DNA of 64,000 nt from Sphingobacteriales bacterium 46-32 (GCA_001898485.1 MKTY01000019.1:434001-498000), one strand, 5' to 3'; shown: positions 55,563 to 64,000, counted from the stretch's first letter. Translations and numbers: made by a program. Notes: generated from the letters alone by a model not told the origin.

Positions 55563-57047
55563 ATGATGAAAAAAAATAACATTAATATAAAGCTGTTGGC
55601 CCTGCCAGCCATGGGAGCTCTGCTTTCACTCGGTTCGTGCAAAAAAACCTTCGATTTCGAAGGTGCCAACCTTAATCCTTACGGTGCTACTGTGCCTGTA
55701 ACGCAGAACCTGCTTACCAATGCGCTGCGTAGTGTGCCTTCACCGGTTAACGAAGCTCTCGGTTCATTGTATTCTCAGCACCTCGGTGAGGTGCAGTATA
55801 CGGATGCGTCACGCTTCAGCGGTCTTAACTTTGCCTATGGCGGTTACTATACCGGACCGCTGTTGTCACTGACCAAAATTATCGAGTTGAATAGTGACCC
55901 GGCTACCGCATCTTCTGGCCCTGTTATCAATGGCGGTTCCAATGCCAACCAGATTGCTGTAGCGCGTATTCTGAGGGCTTATTTCTTCTTCCATATCACG
56001 AATCGCTGGGGAGATATTCCTTATTCAGAAGCCCTGAAGCAAACAGCAAACATGGTTCCGAAGTTTGATCGCCAGCAGGATGTATACAATGCCCTGTTTA
56101 CAGAGCTGAAGGAAGCTGCTAACCAGTTTGATGCCGGTGTAGCGGTGAAAGGAGATATCTTCCTTTCGGGTAATGCTTCCCGTTGGAAACTCTTTGCCAA
56201 CTCCCTGCGCCTGATCATGGCTCTGCGGATATCTAAAATTGATCCCGCTAAAGGAAAGGCTGAGTTTCTGGATGCGAAAGCAGGTGGTGTGATCACCGCC
56301 AGTTCTCAGGATTTCAAATACGCTTATCTTTCAGAAACCGCTAACCAGAACCAATGGTATGCCCGTTACCTCACCCGTTTCGACTATGCCATTAGCAAAC
56401 CTTTCCTGGATTATCTGGTTTCTGTAAGTGATCCCCGTATTCCCAAATTTGCTGACAAACCCACTAACCCGGTTGCCGGCAATCCTGAATACGTAGGTAT
56501 GCCTTACGGTCTGGTAAATACATCAGGTATTCCTAATACCTCTGTATCATTCATCGGTAGTAGCCTCCGCACTCAAAGTGCACCCGAGTATATCATTCCT
56601 GCTGCACACGTACTCTTCACCCTGGCTGAAGGTGAAGCACTGGGCTGGAATGCTGCCGGTACTCCTGACCATGTAGCAGCTGCCAACTATTACCTGCAGG
56701 GGATTGAGCAGTCTATGCGCCAGTATGGTGTATATGATGCTACTGCCTTTGCTACCTATGTAGCAGGCGCTAACGTTGCTTACACTCCTGCCCGCGCTAT
56801 CGAACTGATCTCTTATCAGCGCTGGGTGGCTCTGTATCTCAACGGTTATGAAGCCTGGAACGAATGGAAAAGAACTGGTTTCCCCGTTCTTAGCCCCGGA
56901 CCAGCTCCTGTTAATACTACACAGATTCCCCGTCGTCAGGCTTACTCCACCCAGGAGCGTGACCTGAACAATGCGAGCTATCTGGAAGTAGTTGCCCGTC
57001 AGGGTGCAGATAACCTGGATACCCGTATGTGGTGGGACAAACAATAA
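55563..57047 (+). CDS. SusD/RagB-family surface lipoprotein
   Basis: A 494-residue lipoprotein that caps the SusC barrel and binds the ligand. The signal sequence ends in SLGSC with lipid Cys26. IARILRAYFFFHITNRWGDIPYSEAL is the highly conserved SusD helix (in two parts near residues 135-160), and TPARAIELISYQRWVALYLNGYEAWNEWKRTG near the C-terminus (also in parts) is typical of SusD-like proteins. The TPR core matches the SusD-like family with unknown ligand. Codon use is optimal, as in susC. It ends the two-gene transcript at a strong terminator. Confidence 0.92.
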   Translation: MMKKNNINIKLLALPAMGALLSLGSCKKTFDFEGANLNPYGATVPVTQNLLTNALRSVPSPVNEALGSLYSQHLGEVQYTDASRFSGLNFAYGGYYTGPLLSLTKIIELNSDPATASSGPVINGGSNANQIAVARILRAYFFFHITNRWGDIPYSEALKQTANMVPKFDRQQDVYNALFTELKEAANQFDAGVAVKGDIFLSGNASRWKLFANSLRLIMALRISKIDPAKGKAEFLDAKAGGVITASSQDFKYAYLSETANQNQWYARYLTRFDYAISKPFLDYLVSVSDPRIPKFADKPTNPVAGNPEYVGMPYGLVNTSGIPNTSVSFIGSSLRTQSAPEYIIPAAHVLFTLAEGEALGWNAAGTPDHVAAANYYLQGIEQSMRQYGVYDATAFATYVAGANVAYTPARAIELISYQRWVALYLNGYEAWNEWKRTGFPVLSPGPAPVNTTQIPRRQAYSTQERDLNNASYLEVVARQGADNLDTRMWWDKQ

Positions 57048-57071
57048 TCCTCAGATTATTAACAACCCAAT

Positions 57072-57110
57072 AAAAGAAACTGCCTCCTGCAAAGGAGGCA
57101 GTTTCTTTTT
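57072..57110 (+). terminator. Strong Rho-independent terminator after susD
   Basis: AAAAGAAACTGCCTCC (57072-57087) pairs with GGAGGCAGTTTCTTTT (57094-57109) over 16 bp with a six-base loop, and a T tract follows. It lies 24 bases past the susD stop. Confidence 0.93.
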
Positions 57111-57177
57111 ATAGCACACGATAAAAGAATTAAATCGCCAGATCATAGTTCATTTCCGGTCATAATCTAAAAACCAG

Positions 57178-57185
57178 TAGCTTTG
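57178..57185 (+). promoter_or_regulatory. Promoter -7 box for the DUF3467 gene
   Basis: TAGCTTTG matches TAnnTTTG; TTTCC about 20 bases upstream is close to the TTTG box. It lies 17 bases before ATG at 57203. Confidence 0.5.
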
Positions 57186-57202
57186 AAATTCAATTAGATC
57201 TT

Positions 57203-57511
57203 ATGTCTGAACAACAACCCAATCAGCTTAATATTGAAATATCTGAGGAAGTAGCTGAAGGTGTATATGCTAATCTTGCTATTATCACCCACTCACACGC
57301 CGAGTTTGTAGTGGATTTTGTAAATGTAATGCCCGGTACGCCCAAAAGTAAAGTGAAGAGCCGCATCATACTCACCCCACAGCATGCCAAAAGGTTTATG
57401 AAAGCCATGCAGGAGAATATTGCCAAATTTGAATCGGTAAGTGGTCCCATCAAAGATCTCGAGGAAATGCAACTGCCTGTTAATTTCGGCGGACCTACCG
57501 CACAGGCCTGA
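57203..57511 (+). CDS. DUF3467 family protein
   Basis: A 102-residue cytosolic protein of the DUF3467 family, which has no known function. Family features are the NLAIITHSHAEFVVDFVNV segment (residues about 24-42), the SRIILTPQHAKRFMKAM helix and the C-terminal LPVNFGGP. It resembles a small two-layer beta-alpha protein. A promoter-like box precedes it, and its stop lies 20 bases from the convergent RadC gene. It may be a single-gene unit; no partner is evident. Confidence 0.88.
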   Translation: MSEQQPNQLNIEISEEVAEGVYANLAIITHSHAEFVVDFVNVMPGTPKSKVKSRIILTPQHAKRFMKAMQENIAKFESVSGPIKDLEEMQLPVNFGGPTAQA

Positions 57512-57531
57512 AATGGAGTGTATTCCTAATA

Positions 57532-58221
57532 CTATAACAAGCCTTCATCTGCAAAGCTCGTATAACCATTCTTTGTAACGATCAGGTGGTCCAAAACCTG
57601 GATATCAAATAATGAAGCGGCCTCCATTAGTTTCCTCGTAAGTGTTTTGTCGGCCATGCTGGGTTTCAGATTGCCGGAAGGGTGATTATGACAAAGTATG
57701 AGGCCTACAGCCTGATGATCGAGTGCTTTGCTGATTACTATCCGCGGGTCGACAATAGTTGCTGTGATACCGCCCTGGCTGATTATTTCGAAATGTACAA
57801 CCCGGTTGGCACGATTCAGGAAAATGACTCCAAATACCTCAATCCGATAGTCCTGTAAATGGGCTTTAAGGTAATTGGCCACATCTTCGCTGGAAGCTAA
57901 CTGTTGCTGCACCTGCCCACTGGTTTCCATTCGCCTTCCTAATTCCAGACCCGCCTGCAGCAAGAGGGCTTTGGCTTCACCCATACCATCAATTTCCTGC
58001 ATCTCCTTCAACGTAAATTGAGACAGATTAGTCAACTTTCCACCCGCCCGCTGGAGCAGCTCGCGGGCAATTTCCATTACACTACGGGTCTTACTGCCGT
58101 TACGAAGCAGAATGGCAAGTAATTCCGCATCGCTAAGCGCCTGAACCCCAATGGAAAGTAGTTTTTCCCGGGGACGATCGTCTTTTGCCCATTCCTTAAT
58201 CGAGTATTTCTGCGCTTGCAT
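57532..58221 (-). CDS. radC: RadC-family JAB/JAMM protein
   Basis: A 229-residue protein of the RadC/DUF2466 family. The N-terminal helix-hairpin-helix-like part (EIDGMGEAKALLLQAG) is followed by the JAMM domain with the zinc ligands H178, H180 and D191 in CHNHPSGNLKPSMAD. Although named radC, the family is no longer regarded as a proven DNA repair factor; zinc-dependent isopeptidase-like activity is suggested by the motif. Leftward single gene, convergent with the DUF3467 gene and divergent from the small membrane protein gene. Confidence 0.92.
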   Translation of the reverse strand: MQAQKYSIKEWAKDDRPREKLLSIGVQALSDAELLAILLRNGSKTRSVMEIARELLQRAGGKLTNLSQFTLKEMQEIDGMGEAKALLLQAGLELGRRMETSGQVQQQLASSEDVANYLKAHLQDYRIEVFGVIFLNRANRVVHFEIISQGGITATIVDPRIVISKALDHQAVGLILCHNHPSGNLKPSMADKTLTRKLMEAASLFDIQVLDHLIVTKNGYTSFADEGLL

Positions 58222-58329
58222 AAAACAAGTTTAGCTTATATTTTTATTCTAATAATGTGTTTTTTCTGATTTAAAAACAGAAAAACACCAGCATCCAAAC
58301 TTTTGAAAAACCGATAAAATCTGTATTTT

Positions 58330-58545
58330 ATGAAATCCAGGTCCTCCAGCGTAGGGGCATTGCACCCCATACTTTTCGTGGCTGTGATGTACGTTGTTGT
58401 ATTGTTTCTCTCGATTTTTATTTGCTCATCTATCTTTTACACTCTGAATGGAGATTCCGCATCGGGTGCCAGCAATACTAGCCAGGCAGCTGTGCAGAAA
58501 AAAACAGTACCTGCACATATGGCTACCGCTGTAGTGGTACGTTGA
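58330..58545 (+). CDS. Small single-helix membrane protein
   Basis: A 71-residue hypothetical protein with one long hydrophobic helix (about residues 14-39, IFICSSIFY at its end) and a polar C-terminal tail rich in Ser, Ala and Gln. It is preceded by a leader without clear promoter box and ends 98 bases before prs. It has few marks of a known family; its reality rests on ATG, length, position in an otherwise empty gap and coherent hydrophobic pattern. Function unknown. Confidence 0.5.
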   Translation: MKSRSSSVGALHPILFVAVMYVVVLFLSIFICSSIFYTLNGDSASGASNTSQAAVQKKTVPAHMATAVVVR

Positions 58546-58643
58546 TAAACAGCTCAATTTTTTCCGTGGCAGGCTGGGGTCTATTGCAGTGATATTAATA
58601 TCTTCGCGGCACCAAAGAGTTCCTTTGGATATATTTTGATCCC

Positions 58644-59594
58644 ATGCAGTCTGCTAAAATCTTTGCCGGCACCAGTTCCGGCGAACTGGCCGATAGTATT
58701 TGTAAAAAATATGGAGCCCGGCCGGGTAAGATAGCTATTCAGCGTTTCAGCGATGGCGAAATCTGCCCTGTTTTTCTCGAAAGTATCCGTGGAGACTTTG
58801 TTTTCCTCGTACAAAGTACCAATTCACCGGCCGATAACCTGATGGAGTTGCTTCTCATGATCGATGCCGCCCGCCGCGCTTCGGCCTACAAAGTGATCGC
58901 TGTTATTCCCTATTATGGTTATGGACGCCAGGACCGGAAAGATAAACCCCGGGTAGCGATTGGCAGTAAGCTGGTAGCCAATATGTTAACTGCAGCCGGA
59001 GCGGATCGCATTATCACCATGGATCTCCACGCACCTCAAATTCAGGGTTATTTTGATATTCCCGTAGACCACCTGGATAGCCATGCAGTTTTTATCCCCT
59101 ATATAGAGAATTTACGGCTCGAAAACCTTACCTTTGCGGCCCCCGACGTAGGTGCAACCAACCGTATCCGCGAAATCGCCAACTATTTCAACGCTGAAAT
59201 GGTTATCTGCGATAAGCACCGGAAACGCGCCAACGAAATTGCCAGTATGGTGGTGATAGGGGATGTAACCGGTAAAGACATTGTGATTATTGATGATATC
59301 TGTGACACCGGTGGTACGCTGGCCAAAAGCGCCGCACTGCTGATGGAAAAGGGAGCTCGTAGCGTACGGGCGCTGATCACCCATCCGGTATTAAGCGGTA
59401 AGGCCTATGAAAACCTTGAAAACAGTGTGCTTGATGAGGTTGTTGTTTGTGACACCATTCCCATTAAGCCCGGCAGTAGCAAGATAAAAGTGATCTCGGT
59501 AGCCGAACTGTTTGCAGTAGCCATCCGCAATGCGTTTGAAAATAAGAGTATAACAAGCCTCTTTATTCATTCACAAAGAAGGACCAGCCTCTGA
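58644..59594 (+). CDS. prs: Ribose-phosphate pyrophosphokinase
   Basis: Makes PRPP from ribose 5-phosphate and ATP, feeding purine, pyrimidine, His, Trp and NAD synthesis. The 316-residue length is usual. Motifs include DLHAPQIQGYFDIPVDHL (127-144) and the PRPP loop DDICDTGGT (217-225), plus RQDRKDKPR in the flexible ATP loop. The C-terminal VISVAELFAVAIRNAFENKS is typical. rplY follows after 35 bases. A TATCTTCG promoter-like box lies at 58599, 38 bases before ATG. Confidence 0.96.
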   Translation: MQSAKIFAGTSSGELADSICKKYGARPGKIAIQRFSDGEICPVFLESIRGDFVFLVQSTNSPADNLMELLLMIDAARRASAYKVIAVIPYYGYGRQDRKDKPRVAIGSKLVANMLTAAGADRIITMDLHAPQIQGYFDIPVDHLDSHAVFIPYIENLRLENLTFAAPDVGATNRIREIANYFNAEMVICDKHRKRANEIASMVVIGDVTGKDIVIIDDICDTGGTLAKSAALLMEKGARSVRALITHPVLSGKAYENLENSVLDEVVVCDTIPIKPGSSKIKVISVAELFAVAIRNAFENKSITSLFIHSQRRTSL

Positions 59595-59629
59595 ATCAAC
59601 GAACGTCATCTTTTAAACAAAAAAATAAA

Positions 59630-60247
59630 ATGAAATCAATTACAATCGAAGGACAACTGAGGACCGGATTCGGGAAAACCGCCACCCGCCAGCTCCGCTC
59701 TCAGGAACAAGTGCCAGGTGTAATTTACGGGGGTGCAGCCGAAATCAATTTTTATGCTCCGGCTGCGGCTTTAAAGCCACTGGTTTACACATCCAGCTTC
59801 CAGATTGCCGAGGTATCAGTAGATGGTAAAACATACCGCACTATCCTTAAGGACCTGCAGTTTGACAAAGTAAATGATCAGCTGATCCACGTAGATCTGC
59901 TGGAACTGGTAGAAGACAAACAGGTAGTTGCCGACATTCCGCTGAAACTGGTTGGCGCCTCCAAAGGCGTAAAAGACGGTGGTAAGCTGGTAAGCAAAAT
60001 GAAATCACTGAAGGTAAAAACTTACCCCAAGTACCTGAAAGAACATATTGAAGTTCCCATCGATGACCTGGAGCTGAATGGTAATATTCGTGTGGAAGAT
60101 GTACAGGAAGCCAACTACGAAATCCTGAACTCTCCCCGTATCCCCATCGCTTCAGTAGTGATGACCCGCCAGCTGAAACAGGAAGAAGCAGCCGCTCCGG
60201 CGAAAGCTGCTCCGGCCAAAGCCGCTCCTGCAGCTGCCAAGAAATAA
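59630..60247 (+). CDS. rplY: 50S ribosomal protein L25/general stress protein Ctc
   Basis: Binds 5S rRNA in the large ribosomal subunit. The 205-residue Ctc-type form has the L25 domain first (IEGQLRTGFGKTATRQLR, VPGVIYGG), the TL5-type beta C-terminal domain (VVADIPLKLVGASKGVKDGG onward) and an Ala/Pro/Lys-rich tail (AAAPAKAAPAKAAPAAAKK). The tail is a low-complexity run common in this clade. It follows prs closely, and the order prs-rplY-pth is a usual bacterial arrangement. Confidence 0.95.
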   Translation: MKSITIEGQLRTGFGKTATRQLRSQEQVPGVIYGGAAEINFYAPAAALKPLVYTSSFQIAEVSVDGKTYRTILKDLQFDKVNDQLIHVDLLELVEDKQVVADIPLKLVGASKGVKDGGKLVSKMKSLKVKTYPKYLKEHIEVPIDDLELNGNIRVEDVQEANYEILNSPRIPIASVVMTRQLKQEEAAAPAKAAPAKAAPAAAKK

Positions 60248-60267
60248 ATAAGGTAATGAACGACCTG

Positions 60268-60298
60268 AACCCGCATCGGACTGATGCGGGTTTTTTTT
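60268..60298 (+). terminator. Rho-independent terminator after rplY
   Basis: AACCCGCATC (60268-60277) pairs with GATGCGGGTT (60283-60292), loop GGACT, and T8 follows. It separates rplY from pth, so pth may need its own start or read-through. Confidence 0.93.
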
Positions 60299-60329
60299 AA
60301 ACCTTAATAGAAATCCAGAATTTTACCAC

Positions 60330-60905
60330 ATGAAATTCCTGATCATTGGATTGGGCAATGTTGGAAATGAATATGCTCATACCCGTCACAACATCGGTTT
60401 TGATGTGGTGTATGCCTTTGTGTCCAAACATGGCGGCAACTTCCGTACAGACCGCCTGGCTTATGTGGCCGAAGTGAAGTGGAAAGGAAAACTCTTTATC
60501 TGCATTTGTCCTACCACCTACATGAACCTAAGTGGTAAAGCCGTTAAATACTGGATGGATAAAGAAAAGATCGCCCTCGATCATTCCCTGGTGATAGTCG
60601 ATGATCTGGCCCTGCCCCTCGAAAAACTCCGGATCAGACCCGGCGGCAGCGATGCCGGCCACAACGGTCTCAAAAGTATAGCCGAAACCCTGCAAACAGC
60701 CGAATACCCCAAATTGCGTTTCGGAATAGGCAACAATTATCCCAAAGGAATGCAGGCCGACTTTGTACTCGGAAAATGGCAAAAAGACGAGGAACCCCTC
60801 GTGAAGCTTAAGATCGAAAAATCGGTGGAAGCCATCGAATGCTTTGCTAGTCAGGGCATAACAGCAGCTATGAACCAGGTAAATAATAAAGTCTTTTCTT
60901 TATGA
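60330..60905 (+). CDS. pth: Peptidyl-tRNA hydrolase
   Basis: Frees tRNA from peptidyl-tRNA released by stalled ribosomes. The 191-residue protein carries GLGNVGNEYAHTRHNIGF with catalytic His20, CPTTYMNLSGKAV and the RIRPGGSDAGHNGLKSI segment that includes the family signature. It is separated from rplY by a terminator, and the FAH-family gene follows after 146 bases with no clear motif between. Confidence 0.95.
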   Translation: MKFLIIGLGNVGNEYAHTRHNIGFDVVYAFVSKHGGNFRTDRLAYVAEVKWKGKLFICICPTTYMNLSGKAVKYWMDKEKIALDHSLVIVDDLALPLEKLRIRPGGSDAGHNGLKSIAETLQTAEYPKLRFGIGNNYPKGMQADFVLGKWQKDEEPLVKLKIEKSVEAIECFASQGITAAMNQVNNKVFSL

Positions 60906-61051
60906 GAAATCAGACTGATTACTTATTTTAGCAGCCTGACACCCCCCTGGTTTTTGAAATCCAATTAACTTATTGATTATTAGTGAATATATGGGATGAA
61001 CAGTCCTGAGATAATGTATCCGATGTATTTAAACAACAACCATCCTGGATT

Positions 61052-61663
61052 ATGAAGATTTTTTGCGTAGGCCGCAATTATGCCGAACATGCCAAAGAGC
61101 TGGGTAATGAAATTCCCGATGAGCCTGTCATATTCATGAAGCCCAAAAGCGCGCTTCTTCAACCGCATACCCCTTTCTATTATCCCGAATTTACCAATGA
61201 GCTCCATTATGAATGCGAACTGGTGATCCGGATCAGTAAAAACGGAAAGTATATCCAGGATAAATTTGCCAGCAAATACTACGATGCCATTACAACAGGA
61301 ATCGATTTTACTGCCCGCGATATCCAGAACGAACTCAAATCAAAAGGTCTGCCCTGGGAAAAAGCCAAAGCCTGGGATAACTCTGCAGTCATCGGAAAAT
61401 GGGTTCCTTTTACCGATGTAAAAAATAAAAAGGACATTAATTTCGGTCTCTATAAGAATAAAGAACTGGTACAACAGGGCAACTCTGCCCAGATGATCCA
61501 CAATTTTGATAGTATCGTGTCCTATATCTCCAATTTCTTCTCCGTTAATATCGGCGATATCATCTTTACAGGCACCCCCGCTGGTGTGGGCGAAGCCGTA
61601 GTAGGTGACGAACTGGAAGGCTTCCTGGAAGACAACAGCATGTTTAAACTGGAAGTGAAGTAA
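61052..61663 (+). CDS. Fumarylacetoacetate hydrolase family protein
   Basis: A 203-residue single-domain FAH-fold enzyme. VGRNYAEHAKELGNE begins the fold, and YECELVIRISKN (metal-binding Glu pair) and GIDFTARDIQNELKSKGLPW follow. Single-domain members act as acylpyruvate hydrolases or oxaloacetate decarboxylases/tautomerases in central carbon metabolism; which applies is not visible. It stands alone ahead of the fused E1 gene, with a promoter-like box between them. Confidence 0.9.
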   Translation: MKIFCVGRNYAEHAKELGNEIPDEPVIFMKPKSALLQPHTPFYYPEFTNELHYECELVIRISKNGKYIQDKFASKYYDAITTGIDFTARDIQNELKSKGLPWEKAKAWDNSAVIGKWVPFTDVKNKKDINFGLYKNKELVQQGNSAQMIHNFDSIVSYISNFFSVNIGDIIFTGTPAGVGEAVVGDELEGFLEDNSMFKLEVK

Positions 61664-61711
61664 TTCCACCGAAAAGAACAGGCAGGACTGGTAACTGACG
61701 AATGTTCGTCT

Positions 61712-61719
61712 TACATTTG
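61712..61719 (+). promoter_or_regulatory. Possible -7 box for the E1 gene
   Basis: TACATTTG matches TAnnTTTG and lies 21 bases before the ATG at 61741. No TTG was seen at the expected distance upstream. Confidence 0.4.
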
Positions 61720-61740
61720 CTAATACCTTGCTTGTATTTC

Positions 61741-63807
61741 ATGACGGACCATTCTCTCTTGCTAAAAGGCTTTGATCTGATGTGCCAGGCACGTGCCATG
61801 GCAGCTGTGTATGAAGCTAACAGATCAATCTGTAAATATGTACACTCCACCTCCCGTGGACACGAAGCCATACAGCTCGCTACTGCCTGGCAATTGATGC
61901 CACATGATTTTGTGAGTCCTTACTATCGCGATGAAAGCCTGCTGCTGGGCCTAGGATTTACTCCTTACCAGCTGATGCTGCAGTTACTCGCCAAAGGAGA
62001 TGATCCTTTCACAGGCGGACGCGAATACTATTCACATCCCAATTGGCGTGGTACCGATAAACCAACTATTATTCATCAAAGCAGTGCCACCGGTATGCAG
62101 GCAATTCCCACTACCGGCATTGCACAGGGCATCCGCTATTGGGAGCAAATAGATGAACAACGCCTGCAGAAAGATCCGCAGGGCGAGAAGCCCCTTGTGA
62201 TCTGTTCATTGGGCGATGCCAGCGTTACAGAAGGAGAGGTAAGTGAAGCGTTTCAGTTTGCAGCACTTAAACAATTACCGGTCATATTCCTGGTACAGGA
62301 CAATGACTGGGGCATCAGTGTATCTGCCGGTGAAGCAAGAGCGATGAATGCATATGAGTATGCGGCTGGTTTTGCCGGGTTGAATCGTATTCAGGTCGAT
62401 GGCAGTGACCTCGAAGCCAGTTACGCTATTATGCAACAGGTATGCGCCGATACAAGAAATACACGTCGCCCATGGCTGGTACATGCGCGCGTGCCTCTGC
62501 TGGGCCATCATACGAGCGGTGTACGAAAAGAATTTTACCGGGATGACGCAGACTGGCAAAAACATGAACAAAACGACCCATTTTCCCGGCTAAGACAACG
62601 ACTGCTCGACTTACAGGTAAGCGAACAAACCCTGCAGGAGCTCGAAGAAAAAGCCAGTCAGTATATACGTGCCCAGTTTGACCAGGCAGTGGCAGCTTCC
62701 GAACCGTTGCCGGAAACAGCAACAAGCCATGTGTTTGCGCCCAGCCCCGTTACCACAGAAAAAGGCGAGCGTGAGCCGGCGGGAGCCGCCCGCATTATGA
62801 TGGTAGATGCTGCCTTGTTTGCTATCCGTGAACTGATGGAGCAGCATCCGGAACTCGTACTGTATGGTCAGGATGTAGGCCGCAGACTCGGCGGCGTATT
62901 TCGCGAAGCGGCTACGCTGGCACAACAGTTTGGCGATCATCGGGTATTTAACACAGCTATCCAGGAAGCGTACATCGTAGGCTCAACTATAGGCATGAAT
63001 GCAGTAGGCCTCAAACCCGTGGTCGAAGTACAATTTGGCGATTATATTTATCCCGCATTCAATCAGCTTGTCACCGAAATATCAAAGAGCAGTTATCTCA
63101 CCTGCGGACGTTTTCCGGTATCTATGATCCTGCGTGTACCAGTGGGGGCTTATGGTGGAGGCGGGCCTTACCATAGCGGTTCGGTAGAAAGTACCTTGCT
63201 GTCTGTCAAAGGTATTAAAGTAGCATACCCCAGTAATGCTGCTGATATGAAAGGACTGCTGAAAGCTGCTTATTACGATGGCAACCCTGTTGTTATGCTC
63301 GAGCATAAGGGCCTTTACTGGAGCAAGGTACCAGGCACGGATGCAGCACGCACACCAGAGCCTGCCAGAGATTATATACTTCCCTTCGGAAAAGGACGTA
63401 TCGCGCTTGCTGCCAGCAACAATCTGATCAACGAGGGAGATAGCGCTGTTGTTATTACATATGGCATGGGAGTATACTGGGCAATTGCCGCAGCACAGAG
63501 TTTACCGGGAAAAATTGAGATTATCGATTTGCGTACCCTGTTTCCGCTCGATGAAGAATTGATTTATGAGCGGGTAAAAATACATGGCAAATGCCTCGTG
63601 CTTACAGAAGAGCAGCAAAACAATTCTTTTGCCGAAGCACTCAGTGGCCGAATTGCCCGTCATTGTTTTACATGCCTCGATGCTCCGGTGCAGGTGCTCG
63701 GGGCCGCGAATGTGCCCGCTATTCCCATGAATATGATTCTGGAGCAGGCTGTTTTGCCCAACGCAGATAAAGTAAAAGCAGTACTGGAATCATTATTAAA
63801 TAGCTGA
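61741..63807 (+). CDS. Branched-chain 2-oxoacid dehydrogenase E1, fused alpha and beta subunits
   Basis: E1 decarboxylates branched-chain 2-oxo acids with thiamine diphosphate and passes the acyl group to the E2 lipoyl domain. The 688-residue chain holds the alpha part first (TPP motif starting GDASVTEGEVSEAFQFAAL with QDNDWGIS, about residues 150-190) and the beta part after about residue 350 (LYGQDVGRRLGGVF, GYGGGGPYHSG-like segment GAYGGGGPYHSGSVES). Most bacteria encode two genes; single-chain forms are known in Bacteroidota. ATG at 61741 (MTDHSLLLKG) is preferred over TTG at 61702. The gene is convergent with the kinase gene, only five bases apart. Branched-chain acyl-CoA made by this route would prime FabH for iso-fatty acids. 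Confidence 0.92.
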   Translation: MTDHSLLLKGFDLMCQARAMAAVYEANRSICKYVHSTSRGHEAIQLATAWQLMPHDFVSPYYRDESLLLGLGFTPYQLMLQLLAKGDDPFTGGREYYSHPNWRGTDKPTIIHQSSATGMQAIPTTGIAQGIRYWEQIDEQRLQKDPQGEKPLVICSLGDASVTEGEVSEAFQFAALKQLPVIFLVQDNDWGISVSAGEARAMNAYEYAAGFAGLNRIQVDGSDLEASYAIMQQVCADTRNTRRPWLVHARVPLLGHHTSGVRKEFYRDDADWQKHEQNDPFSRLRQRLLDLQVSEQTLQELEEKASQYIRAQFDQAVAASEPLPETATSHVFAPSPVTTEKGEREPAGAARIMMVDAALFAIRELMEQHPELVLYGQDVGRRLGGVFREAATLAQQFGDHRVFNTAIQEAYIVGSTIGMNAVGLKPVVEVQFGDYIYPAFNQLVTEISKSSYLTCGRFPVSMILRVPVGAYGGGGPYHSGSVESTLLSVKGIKVAYPSNAADMKGLLKAAYYDGNPVVMLEHKGLYWSKVPGTDAARTPEPARDYILPFGKGRIALAASNNLINEGDSAVVITYGMGVYWAIAAAQSLPGKIEIIDLRTLFPLDEELIYERVKIHGKCLVLTEEQQNNSFAEALSGRIARHCFTCLDAPVQVLGAANVPAIPMNMILEQAVLPNADKVKAVLESLLNS

Positions 63808-63812
63808 GTCAT

Positions 63813-64000
63813 CTAAGAAAACTGTAAAAGAAAAGCCGTGCCTTCTCCTTCGGCAGATTGCACCTGTATATTCCCTTTGTGCAGCATCATGATCTGCTTG
63901 CACAAACTTAGCCCTATACCACTTCCGTTTTTCTTGGTACTAAAGAAAGGGATAAAGATTTTATCAACTACTTCAGCAGCCATACCGGTACCATTATCAG
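63813..64000 (-). CDS. Sensor histidine kinase, C-terminal end (partial)
   Basis: Reading leftward from the window edge the frame gives the ATP-binding boxes of a histidine kinase: DNGTGM (G1), FIPFFSTKK (F box) and GSGIGLSLCKQIM (G2), followed by GNIQVQSAEGEGTAFLLQF and a stop. About 62 codons are present; the sensor and dimerisation parts lie outside the window. The short tail after the G2 box fits an ordinary HATPase_c end with no fused receiver domain. Stop codons of this gene and the E1 gene are five bases apart. Its partner regulator is not in view. Confidence 0.9.
   Translation of the reverse strand, partial: DNGTGMAAEVVDKIFIPFFSTKKNGSGIGLSLCKQIMMLHKGNIQVQSAEGEGTAFLLQFS

Noticed and set aside
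52399-57047. SusC/SusD pair as a polysaccharide utilisation locus
   Set aside because: No glycoside hydrolase, lyase, sulfatase or regulator lies next to the pair, so a full utilisation locus is not supported.
57532-58221. RadC gene as part of a defence island or mobile element
   Set aside because: No integrase, restriction or antirestriction gene is adjacent; the neighbours are housekeeping genes and the protein is of the ordinary chromosomal length.

Overview
The window looks like chromosome of a member of the Bacteroidota, most likely the Chitinophagaceae or a close relative. The evidence is a full-length SprA of the type IX secretion system (T9SS), two proteins ending in the gliding/T9SS type-B C-terminal domain, a SusC/SusD pair, a DUF3467 protein, a fused alpha/beta branched-chain 2-oxoacid dehydrogenase E1, and repeated Bacteroidota-type promoter boxes (TAnnTTTG). 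No rRNA, tRNA, insertion sequence, prophage or CRISPR array was recognised. Genus-level assignment cannot be made by eye.

Layout. 1-6.4 kb: the 3' end of folE, fabD, then a leftward group (SSAT-like acetyltransferase, serine beta-lactamase-like hydrolase, Cys/Met PLP enzyme, fabH). 6.4-14.3 kb: ruvA and the very large sprA. 14.3-26.6 kb: a glycan locus. A leftward GT-C membrane glycosyltransferase stands divergent to a rightward run of ten genes: MocA-type dehydrogenase, hexapeptide acetyltransferase, DegT aminotransferase, an unrecognised Rossmann-like protein, sugar formyltransferase, polyprenyl-phosphate GT2, four-helix flippase-like protein, SDR epimerase, second DegT aminotransferase and, beyond a terminator, a nucleotide-sugar dehydrogenase. 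26.6-41.3 kb: mostly leftward genes, including two T9SS cargo-like proteins, lnt, a 5'-nucleotidase, guaB, dprA and a PorE-like OmpA protein. 41.4-47.7 kb: a 2102-residue alpha-2-macroglobulin with a TonB-plug-like segment inside it. 47.7-52.2 kb: queE, folD and two overlapping outer-membrane barrel genes, the second with a helix-hairpin-helix head. 52.4-57.1 kb: susC/susD. 57.2-64 kb: DUF3467 protein, RadC-family protein, prs, rplY, pth, a FAH-family hydrolase, the fused E1 and the end of a histidine kinase.

How genes may work together. The glycan locus has the parts of two convergent pathways: a WbpA/WlbA/WlbB/WlbC-like set that would make a 2,3-diacetamido uronic acid nucleotide sugar, and an Arn/Gtr-like set (formyltransferase, GT2 with C-terminal membrane helices, small flippase-like protein, GT-C transferase) that would load a sugar on a lipid carrier, flip it and transfer it outside the inner membrane. 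ATGA stop/start overlaps tie the unrecognised protein to the formyltransferase, GT2 and flippase. This is the best candidate here for an undescribed system.

Other points of interest are the plug-in-macroglobulin architecture, promoter -7 boxes lying 3-4 bases before start codons (guaB, folD, and weaker at ruvA and an SDR gene), and intergenic regions at convergent gene ends built of short A/T-rich words arranged as long inverted repeats. All assignments come from reading motifs; no database search or computation was run.
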